Shown piece by piece: positions 1-4,851 of a stretch of DNA of 5,571 bases. The stretch lies in NCBI GenBank assembly GCA_029940175.1, contig JAOZRM010000193.1, positions 1 to 5,571 of the forward strand, in the 5' to 3' direction. Below the pieces are notes generated by a model. That model worked only from the letters and a program-made list of their open reading frames with translations. It was not told the DNA's origin and made no database searches. The stretch comes from Candidatus Sabulitectum sp. Lineage in GTDB: Bacteria; Fermentibacterota; Fermentibacteria; Fermentibacterales; JCC-6. A program made the translations under genes and the position numbers. How positions within the stretch are numbered: the stretch's first letter is position 1; each line of letters begins with the position of its first letter.

Positions 1-164
1 CTTGCCGAGACTCATCAATAGCTGCGCATTACATCGACACTTATTATCTGACAGAATACTAGTACTCTTTCAAGGAGCACTTGCAGGTTCGGTTGGATTT
101 AGTATTTTAACCTCTTATAAGTAAAACCATTCTTCTTCAGATATACCAGAGGAGATTCTGCCAG
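1..164. other. Left-edge region without a supportable gene
   Basis: No reading frame here can be assigned to a protein. On the plus strand one frame is open from the edge to a stop at 122-124 (about 40 codons, ending in a mildly hydrophobic stretch). The other two stop at 19-21 and 60-62. Any of these could be the tail of a gene that starts outside the window, but none carries a recognisable motif. On the minus strand an ATG at 13-15 reads off the left edge without a Shine-Dalgarno sequence. An imperfect palindrome centred on TACTAGTA lies at 53-68. The right part contains the likely promoter and ribosome-binding site of the HAD phosphatase gene. Confidence 0.4.
93..121 (+). promoter_or_regulatory. 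Candidate sigma-70-type promoter of the HAD phosphatase gene
   Basis: A -10-like hexamer TATAAG (116-121, one mismatch to consensus) lies 17 bp downstream of a weak -35-like TTGGAT (93-98). Transcription would start near 128, giving a leader of roughly 35 nt. That leader carries the Shine-Dalgarno sequence AGAGGAG at 148-154, 10 nt before the ATG at 165. The -35 is poor, so this is suggestive only. Confidence 0.3.
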
Positions 165-671
165 ATGATGAAATACAAGCTGATAATCTTTGATGCAGAC
201 GGCACACTTAGATATTGTACGGTTCCAGGACAGCCATGCCCTAACAGATCTGGAGAATGGGAACTCTATCCAGACGTTAAGGAAAAACTTGCCAGTTTCA
301 ATTGGTCAGGTCCAGAAAGCGAATCAGGCGTTGGCTATGGCATTGCCAGCAACCAGGGGGGCGTTGGATCAGGCTATTTTGCTGAGGATACAGCGATGAA
401 TCTTCTTAAAGATACCTTTGTTGAAGCTTTTGGTTTCAATCCTGTGGAAGGTACAATACTGATGTGCCCCCATATTCCGTACAGTGGTTGTATCTGCAGA
501 AAACCCGAGCCTGAAATGCTGAATGGTTTAATGAGAATTTATAATGTTTCCCCGAGTGATGTTCTGTTCGTGGGTGATCGTGATGCAGACAGAGATGCTG
601 CTTCAAATGCTGGTTGTGATTTTCAGTGGGTCACGGAGTTTTTCAACAGAGATCCTGAAACTGAAGTATAG
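165..671 (+). CDS. HAD-superfamily phosphatase, GmhB/HisB type (HAD-IIIA) with zinc-binding loop
   Basis: The 168-residue protein shows all the HAD phosphatase motifs in order. Motif I is FDADGTL (Asp10 the expected nucleophile, Asp12 the acid/base). Motif II is SNQGGV at 62-67. Motif III is Lys113 in CRKPEP. Motif IV is GDRDADRDAA from 137 (Asp138, Asp142). Between II and III lies a Cys101-x-His103-x5-Cys109-x-Cys111 set, the structural zinc loop of D-glycero-D-manno-heptose-1,7-bisphosphate phosphatase (GmhB) and the HisB phosphatase domain. The length is slightly short for GmhB (about 180). The start at 165 is supported by AGAGGAG ten bases upstream; a second ATG follows at once. It is probably cytosolic and hydrolyses a sugar phosphate or other small phosphate ester. 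No heptose or histidine genes are adjacent, so the substrate is not assigned. Confidence 0.88.
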   Translation: MMKYKLIIFDADGTLRYCTVPGQPCPNRSGEWELYPDVKEKLASFNWSGPESESGVGYGIASNQGGVGSGYFAEDTAMNLLKDTFVEAFGFNPVEGTILMCPHIPYSGCICRKPEPEMLNGLMRIYNVSPSDVLFVGDRDADRDAASNAGCDFQWVTEFFNRDPETEV

Positions 672-679
672 ACGATATG

Positions 680-695
680 TAAATTCAGGAATTTA
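680..695. terminator. Short inverted repeat between convergent genes, possible weak terminator
   Basis: TAAATTC (680-686) and GAATTTA (689-695) are perfect inverted arms separated by AG. The repeat sits between the phosphatase stop (669-671) and the YkvA coding end, and covers the YkvA stop codon. The stem is AT-rich and the loop very tight. The T-rich stretch that follows on the plus strand is interrupted, so termination activity is only a possibility. Confidence 0.25.
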
Positions 696-1107
696 TCCCA
701 TTTTCCTCTTCATCTTCGGCTCCCTCTTTCCAGCTTCTGTATCTGTCCAGGTCCTTCTCTACGAGAAACAGACAGGCAGAAATAACTGCAGCATCATCAA
801 GAAGGCCAAAAAACGGGATGAAATCAGGAACTATATCCACTGGATTTAGAACGTACAGAAGGGCGGTGACCACTGCGCCAATTGTCCACCATGGTACCTC
901 TCTGTAACTTTTGTTCCAGAAGTCTCTGATCAGAGAGAGCATGATCTTCATATCGTTAATGAATCTGCCCAGAGGGCCGTGGCCTGTAAATTTTCTCTGA
1001 ATATCGTCTGCCCTGGTGATTACCTGTTGAACATCATCGATAGTTACATTTCCTGCCCCGTTCTGAAGAACCTGTCTGGCTTCATTATCAGATATCGATT
1101 CTCTCAT
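685..1107 (-). CDS. YkvA/DUF1232 family membrane-associated protein
   Basis: The 140-residue protein has the DUF1232 (YkvA) signature around residues 85-110. It reads YVLNPVDIVPDFIP followed by FFGLLDD and a hydrophobic helix. In this family the NPxDxxPDxIPxxGxxDD pattern is the defining conserved stretch. Hydrophobic segments at about 73-89 and 104-117 flank it, so membrane association is likely. Residues 1-70 look soluble and helical, and the tail is acidic (about 129-136). The molecular function of the family is not established. The start is well supported: GGGAGG (complement of 1117-1122) lies 9 nt before the ATG. It converges on the HAD phosphatase with a 13-bp gap, so the two are not co-transcribed. 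No enzymatic role should be inferred. Confidence 0.9.
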   Translation of the reverse strand: MRESISDNEARQVLQNGAGNVTIDDVQQVITRADDIQRKFTGHGPLGRFINDMKIMLSLIRDFWNKSYREVPWWTIGAVVTALLYVLNPVDIVPDFIPFFGLLDDAAVISACLFLVEKDLDRYRSWKEGAEDEEENGINS

Positions 1108-1311
1108 TCAGCAATTCCTCCCTGCAATTGTCCGGTCACCAAATATATCTAATATTGTAAGATTACCCACTTTTAAAAAAATGTCAAGATGCTGTTATTC
1201 TGCACAATTCAATTTTCTTCAATGCAGGTAATTCACGGCATTATTATCATATTCTATTCCTACTATTAGAGTATTAATTACTTAAACATCACATATATTA
1301 TATATACTGTT

Positions 1312-1356
1312 TTGCATGTAACCTCATACCAGTATACACTCGTATACTTCATGCAA
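1312..1356. repeat. Nested inverted repeats in intergenic DNA
   Basis: Outer arms TTGCATG (1312-1318) and CATGCAA (1350-1356) enclose inner arms AGTATAC (1331-1337) and GTATACT (1342-1348). The inner pair has a 4-base loop. All arms are perfect 7-mers. The arrangement is asymmetric: 12 bases lie between the arms on the left and one on the right. It could be a pair of operator half-sites for a dimeric regulator or a small folded element; nothing in the sequence decides between these. Confidence 0.4.
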
Positions 1357-1499
1357 CATTTTATCGTACGCATTGCCCTCTATGGCTTGAAGTGCCTATT
1401 TATTTTGATTATTCTAAGCCAATATTGCAATACATCGTTGTTAACGTATATTTCCCCCGCGTCCGTATATGACTTGTCGTCAGCATCTTAGTGGATTAT

Positions 1500-1550
1500 A
1501 GAACCCGTGAGGCTGTTGTAGCAGCACCGGCCTCCACTGATCGGGGTTCT
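1500..1550 (+). promoter_or_regulatory. Interrupted 19-bp hairpin in the putative esterase leader
   Basis: Four stacked helices can be traced by hand. They are AGAACCC (1500-1506) with GGGTTCT (1544-1550), GTG (1507-1509) with CAC (1535-1537), AGGC (1510-1513) with GCCT (1530-1533), and TGTTG (1514-1518) with CAGCA (1522-1526, one G-U pair). The terminal loop is TAG. Bulges are TGATCG, a single C and CCG, all on the 3' side. No run of T follows, so it is not an intrinsic terminator. It does not match any riboswitch class I can recall. It may be a leader RNA structure or a REP-like dispersed palindrome. Confidence 0.45.
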
Positions 1551-1627
1551 GAAATGTCCCCTGTCTCTTCCTCTTTTCGGTTCCTTCGGTTATTTCCTGC
1601 CGGATGCTGTTCGGAGGGAGTCAATCG

Positions 1628-1676
1628 GAAGTACCTATTTTCCATCAGCTTCAAATTCAGGAAAGGGGTGTACTTC
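1628..1676 (+). promoter_or_regulatory. Hairpin sequestering the esterase Shine-Dalgarno sequence
   Basis: GAAGTAC (1628-1634) pairs perfectly with GTACTTC (1670-1676), which ends one base before the ATG at 1678. Inside it, TTTCC (1639-1643) pairs with GGAAA (1660-1664). Between these two helices, C1635-G1668 and two U-G pairs with one mismatch can also form. The ribosome-binding sequence AAAGGGGTG (1662-1670) is therefore entirely within the 3' arm, so folding would block initiation. A run of four U (1638-1641) facing AAAG of the binding site resembles the layout of fourU-type RNA thermometers. The sequence shows only the pairing; regulation is an inference. Confidence 0.5.
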
Positions 1677-1677
1677 A

Positions 1678-2655
1678 ATGTACAAACTGCTTCTGCTCGT
1701 AGTGCTCTTTCTGGTAATTACCACACAAGTCCTTGCTGGAGGTCTGGTTTTTGATACCATGTTCTACAGCGAGGCACTGGGCCAGGAAAAGCATTTTCAG
1801 ATCTATCTCCCGGAGGGATACAATCCATACCACGGGAGAAGATATCCTGTGATCTACTTCTTCCACGGTGCTTTAGACGGCTACAACGGTTATTCAATTC
1901 TTCCTGTGATTCTCGATAAACTCATCGAAGAGGAAATTATCCGACCGGTGATCATGGTGAAGCCTGAAGGCTTTTCATCACCTTATCCAGCGTCTTTCTA
2001 CACTAGTTCAGATCTCTATGGAGATCTGGAAAGCTACCTTGCAATCGATCTGGTTGAGTGGGTGGATTCCCACTTCAGAACCATCCCGTGCGCAAGAAAG
2101 AGAGCAGTCATGGGCCACTCTATGGGTGGATACGGCGCACTGGTTTACTATGGACAGTTCAGCAAGACATACAGGGCTGCAGCAAGCGTCTGCGGAGCTG
2201 GCCTCGATCTGCCAACAATGATTGAATACAACATCGATGGAATTCTTTCGGAGTTGATAGGACCTCCATATATTTACTTCCCTTCCGCAGGTTTCTCTAA
2301 TCTGGTTTTGTTCAGCATGTCCGGCGCCTTTTCCGCTGATCTTGAAAATCCGCCGTACTTTGTTCAACTGCCTCTTGATCCAAATGCAGAAATCATACCC
2401 GAAGTCTGGAGTCTGTGGATGGACTACAATCCTTCCAATTTGATCAGTGCTCTGGCTGATAACACATGCCATCCCAGAATATATTTCGATATAGGTACCA
2501 GGGATGAGTTCCACGGAATGCCGGCTTGTGATGCTTTCGCTGAATCACTTTCCATAATGGGAATTGAGTATGAGTATCAGGTATTTAACGGTGGTCATTT
2601 TGATAAACTCGGGGAGAGATTCCCCATTGCCATCACATCCTGTGTGAAGCGATGA
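1678..2655 (+). CDS. Secreted alpha/beta-hydrolase esterase (esterase D / FrmB-like, PF00756 type)
   Basis: The 325-residue product begins with a signal peptide (hydrophobic core at about 4-18, cleavage likely after VLA at 18-20), so it is exported. The mature part has the alpha/beta-hydrolase order of the putative esterase family. FFHG at 61-64 supplies the oxyanion-hole region, GHSMGG at 146-151 carries nucleophile Ser148, Asp276 lies in GTRDEF, and His307 lies in GGHF. Relatives hydrolyse acyl, feruloyl or S-formylglutathione esters; the substrate here is not predictable. The ATG at 1678 follows AAAGGGGTG with good spacing, though that site lies within a hairpin. The product ends abruptly 18 residues after the catalytic His. 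Its stop (2653-2655) overlaps the ATG of the next frame, which encodes a domain normally fused to such enzymes. A frameshifted single gene is therefore likely. Confidence 0.87.
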   Translation: MYKLLLLVVLFLVITTQVLAGGLVFDTMFYSEALGQEKHFQIYLPEGYNPYHGRRYPVIYFFHGALDGYNGYSILPVILDKLIEEEIIRPVIMVKPEGFSSPYPASFYTSSDLYGDLESYLAIDLVEWVDSHFRTIPCARKRAVMGHSMGGYGALVYYGQFSKTYRAAASVCGAGLDLPTMIEYNIDGILSELIGPPYIYFPSAGFSNLVLFSMSGAFSADLENPPYFVQLPLDPNAEIIPEVWSLWMDYNPSNLISALADNTCHPRIYFDIGTRDEFHGMPACDAFAESLSIMGIEYEYQVFNGGHFDKLGERFPIAITSCVKR

Positions 2656-2990
2656 ACCACACATGGCCACTGGATGAAGAGCAGTCTACAGTTCCTATTG
2701 CTGAGTCTAATGCTTTGATCAGCTTCCATCAGGCATCTCCAAGCAGGTTTACCAATGCAACAACTATCACCTTCGATCTGCTGAGGCAGTGCCATGTTTC
2801 ACTTGATATATATGACGGAACAGGCAGGGTGATTCAAACACTTATCGATTCAGACCTGAATCCCGGGTTACACAGTACGGCGTTTGAGGGTTCCAGTCTT
2901 CCTTCAGGAGTGTACTTCTACAGTATACGTTCCGGTGAGGAGAATGGTACTGGAAAACTGCTACTTCTAAGATGGCTGGTAATGAAATGA
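2652..2990 (+). CDS. FlgD-Ig / type IX-sorting-like C-terminal domain in a separate frame (probable 3' part of the esterase gene)
   Basis: The 112-residue frame encodes almost exactly one C-terminal beta-sandwich of the FlgD-Ig / type A sorting-domain style. It has SPSRFTNATTITFDL (29-43), a strand pattern VSLDIYDGTGRVI (49-61) and LPSGVYFYSI (83-92), then a basic-hydrophobic end with GKLLLLR. Such domains sit at the extreme C terminus of secreted proteins in the FCB group and relatives, where they serve for export or surface retention. Here the frame has no signal peptide and no clear Shine-Dalgarno sequence. Its ATG overlaps the esterase stop as ATGA, one base back in frame. The frame stays open upstream to a stop at 2604-2606. 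Either the esterase gene is broken by a one-base loss (or a read error) near 2607-2655, or the two are translationally coupled. The former fits the missing export signal better. Confidence 0.72.
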   Translation: MNHTWPLDEEQSTVPIAESNALISFHQASPSRFTNATTITFDLLRQCHVSLDIYDGTGRVIQTLIDSDLNPGLHSTAFEGSSLPSGVYFYSIRSGEENGTGKLLLLRWLVMK

Positions 2991-3018
2991 GGGGGGCGCA
3001 AGTCTCCCCTTTCTTTTT
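2990..3018 (+). terminator. Rho-independent terminator after the esterase / sorting-domain unit
   Basis: AGGGGGG (2990-2996) pairs with CTCCCCT (3004-3010), including one G-T wobble, around a 7-base loop (2997-3003). TTTCTTTTT follows almost at once (3010-3018). The stem begins on the last base of the TGA stop codon. The minus-strand gene ends only 9 bases further on, and the sequence left of the stem is A-rich. It may therefore also stop transcription coming from the right. Confidence 0.8.
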
Positions 3019-3027
3019 ACAGTTTGT

Positions 3028-3453
3028 CTATTTTACAAAATCCCTGATTGCTTGAATCAGGTTCTTCTTCCTGACAGGCTTGGAAATGTGGCCGTCACAC
3101 CCGGCGTCTGTGCACTGCTTGATCTCTTCTGGAAGGGTATAGGCAGTTAGAGCAAGAACTGGAGTTGCCGGGTGATTGTTTTCCGCTTCCCATTCTCTTA
3201 TAAGGCGGGTTGCCGCAAAACCATCCATCACAGGCATCTGCATGTCCATCAGAACAATATCGAATTTCTCCTCTTTGAAGGCATCTAATGCTTCCTGACC
3301 ATTCTCAACAATTAAAAGCTCATATGGGAACCCTTTAAGAAAAGCTGTGAGCAGGAATCGATTATCGTTAGAATCATCTGCAGCGAGTATTCTGACTGAC
3401 CTGCTTACAATGTTCTCATCCATGCTGACAGAAGGCATTTCCGTACGGAGCAT
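3028..3453 (-). CDS. Stand-alone response-regulator receiver domain (CheY-like)
   Basis: The 141-residue product is one REC domain. It has the acidic pair Asp26-Asp27 (AADDS), phospho-acceptor Asp70 in LMDMQMPVMDG, Thr103 in ALTAY and Lys125 in SKP. No output domain follows, as the protein ends with the last helix. The style resembles receiver domains attached to hybrid histidine kinases. An in-frame TAA at 3481-3483 excludes a longer upstream kinase in this frame. An ATG at 3480 would add nine residues but has no Shine-Dalgarno sequence. The ATG at 3453 lies 7 nt after GAGGAG (complement of 3461-3466), so I chose it. It would act in a phosphorelay or by protein contact; the partner kinase is not in the window. 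It lies 158 bp downstream of the asparaginase on the same strand, and co-transcription is uncertain. Confidence 0.88.
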   Translation of the reverse strand: MLRTEMPSVSMDENIVSRSVRILAADDSNDNRFLLTAFLKGFPYELLIVENGQEALDAFKEEKFDIVLMDMQMPVMDGFAATRLIREWEAENNHPATPVLALTAYTLPEEIKQCTDAGCDGHISKPVRKKNLIQAIRDFVK

Positions 3454-3611
3454 ATCCTGTCTCCTCATGAAATAATTCAATTAATCAAGTGATCAACTTT
3501 AATTTTTTGTCAGTTACTTTGCTCTCTCAATCCGGATCCAGTTTGATTGTACCAAAACAACCAGGCAAAGTAAAGGCAGCCACCGTAAAGACAGAATTAA
3601 GCCCTCTGATT

Positions 3612-4658
3612 TCAGTTTGCATTGAACAGCAAACCCATTTCATCAGAACCCATGTCAGGTTGAGCCAGTGCGATCATAAGAAGAAGTCTTGCCTTGAACG
3701 GACTCAGATCTCCCGCCAGTAGAGCACCTGCTTCCACAAGAGAACTGCCTCCCCCCTGATCTCCATACAACGCTTCTGGTTCACCATGGCGAGCTCTACT
3801 GCATATCACCACCGGGATACTATTTTCAAGGGAATACTCTATTGCATGAAATACACTGGCGTTCACGTTTCCTGCTCCAACACCTGCAACCACAATACCT
3901 GAAGCTCCGTTGTCTACCGCAAACCTGATGTAATTGCCATCATCACCAGCAAATGTATAGAAGAGAGGTACCTCGGGAAGACTGTCCGGTAATGGAATCC
4001 GTGTACACTCCAGAACTGTATTGTAAACCAGCACATGGTTTCCTGTAATGTAACCAAGGTATCCGAAATCTCCAGAATCAAAGGTTTGAACATTGGTAGT
4101 ATTGTCCTTCATAACGTGCCTGGCCGAGTTGATGTACTGATTAAGAACAACGGTTACCCCCCATCCAGCAGCTTCCGGTGAACAAACAAGTAGCACGGCA
4201 TTATAAAGGTTGGCAGAGCCGTCAGGGCTCAGGTCAGAACCGTTTCGCATTGAACCGGTGAAAGCTACCGGTTTCTCACTCTCAAGTGTGGTTTCCAGAA
4301 AGAATGCTCCTTCTGCCATTGTATCTGTACCGTGGGTTACAACTACACCGCGAACATCAGTTCTGTCCAGAATCTCCTGAACTTTTGCACTGAGGTCTCT
4401 CCATATCTCCGGTGTCATATGCGAGCTGTCAATGTTGAGGAATTCAACCACCTCAACAATTGCGATCTCTTCCAGCTCGGGTACTGCCGCCAGCAGAGCG
4501 CTTCCTGACACAGCAGGCACAGCACCGCCAGTGGCAGGATCAACCTTCTCTGCAATAGTTCCTCCAGTTGTGACAACAACCACCGTTGGAAGAAGATCTG
4601 TTCCTGCAGCTGCTCCTGATAAAAGAAACACAACTAAGCAGAATACTCTCAATTTCAT
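3612..4658 (-). CDS. ansB: Periplasmic type II L-asparaginase
   Basis: The product (348 residues from this start) hydrolyses L-asparagine to aspartate and ammonia. A signal peptide is evident: MKLR, a hydrophobic core, then GAAAG, with cleavage near residue 18-19 and no lipobox. The two catalytic signatures are present. TTGGTIA at 30-36 carries nucleophile Thr34; THGTDT at 108-113 carries Thr111 and Asp112. Lys184 in HVMKDN completes the second triad, and Ser78 in NIDSSHM matches the substrate-binding Ser58 of the E. coli enzyme. The length and the C-terminal FKARLLLMIAL helix are normal for the family. An ATG at 4670 adds four residues; both starts share AAGGAAGG just upstream. I chose 4658 because it gives a canonical signal peptide. 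The symbol rests on the type II architecture; glutaminase side activity cannot be judged. Confidence 0.93.
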   Translation of the reverse strand: MKLRVFCLVVFLLSGAAAGTDLLPTVVVVTTGGTIAEKVDPATGGAVPAVSGSALLAAVPELEEIAIVEVVEFLNIDSSHMTPEIWRDLSAKVQEILDRTDVRGVVVTHGTDTMAEGAFFLETTLESEKPVAFTGSMRNGSDLSPDGSANLYNAVLLVCSPEAAGWGVTVVLNQYINSARHVMKDNTTNVQTFDSGDFGYLGYITGNHVLVYNTVLECTRIPLPDSLPEVPLFYTFAGDDGNYIRFAVDNGASGIVVAGVGAGNVNASVFHAIEYSLENSIPVVICSRARHGEPEALYGDQGGGSSLVEAGALLAGDLSPFKARLLLMIALAQPDMGSDEMGLLFNAN

Positions 4659-4714
4659 AATGTCATTCATCCTTCCTTAATTCCGCTACAGATCCCTTTT
4701 TCACTCTTCAGCAC

Positions 4715-4743
4715 ATTATAAGATCAATTAGCATGAAAGGAAA
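4715..4743 (-). promoter_or_regulatory. Candidate promoter of the asparaginase gene
   Basis: On the minus strand a perfect -10 hexamer TATAAT (complement of 4715-4720) lies about 55 bp before the asparaginase start. The best -35 position at 17-bp spacing reads TTTCCT (complement of 4738-4743), which is weak. The strong -10 and the position make a promoter plausible, perhaps activator-dependent. The region is shared with the divergent lipoprotein gene. Confidence 0.4.
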
Positions 4744-4773
4744 TTCCTGACGAATCCATTAGAATCAACACGC

Positions 4774-4802
4774 TTGACATTCTACTGTTATGGTTACATT
4801 AA
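4774..4802 (+). promoter_or_regulatory. Candidate promoter of the lipoprotein gene
   Basis: A perfect -35 hexamer TTGACA lies at 4774-4779. The -10 is less clear: TACATT (4795-4800) is the best match but at a 15-bp spacing, while CATTAA (4797-4802) is at 17 bp. Either gives a leader of about 40-50 nt, ending in the strong Shine-Dalgarno GGAGG (4842-4846), 5 nt before the ATG at 4852. Confidence 0.4.
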
Positions 4803-4851
4803 TACTTCTTGTTTGTATTGTTACTATTACCTAAATACTACGGAGGTTGAG

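Larger units (their letters stand above)
1108..1677. other. 570-bp non-coding intergenic region with structured leader
   Basis: This stretch separates two divergent genes and has no reading frame with protein-like features. The left part (about 1140-1480) is AT-rich. On the minus strand a TACAAT hexamer (complement of 1154-1159) could be the -10 of the YkvA gene. A TTGACA (complement of 1182-1187) lies 22 bp from it, too far for a normal spacer. On the plus strand TTGAAG (1387-1392) and TATTCT, 17 bp apart, are a weak candidate promoter for the esterase. CGTATA occurs three times on the plus strand (1341, 1445, 1464). The right part (1500-1677) is richer in GC and holds the two hairpins listed separately. 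If transcription starts upstream of 1500, the esterase has an unusually long leader. Confidence 0.6.

Noticed and set aside
53..68. Imperfect palindrome around TACTAGTA
   Set aside because: It is short and has mismatches. There is no second copy and no placement relative to a convincing promoter, so it is not reported as a regulatory site.
544..849. 101-codon plus-strand frame
   Set aside because: It overlaps the end of the HAD phosphatase and the antisense of the YkvA gene, both of which have clear family signatures.
1543..1556. GGGGTTCTGAAAT, resembling a tRNA T-arm
   Set aside because: No acceptor, D or anticodon arms can be paired around it. The bases are instead used in the 1500-1550 hairpin.
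1491..1754. 87-codon plus-strand frame covering the leader and the start of the esterase
   Set aside because: It overlaps the esterase signal peptide out of frame, has a low-complexity composition, and has no ribosome-binding site at its start. The hairpins explain the region better.
2008..2514. 168-codon minus-strand open frame
   Set aside because: It is fully antisense to the esterase catalytic core, which carries GHSMGG and the other triad motifs. The antisense product is rich in Cys and His without a pattern.
3454..3611. Search for a terminator or strong promoter between the asparaginase and the receiver gene
   Set aside because: I found no stable stem followed by a T-run on the minus strand and no good -35/-10 pair, only small palindromes such as ATCCGGAT. 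The transcriptional relation of the two genes stays open.
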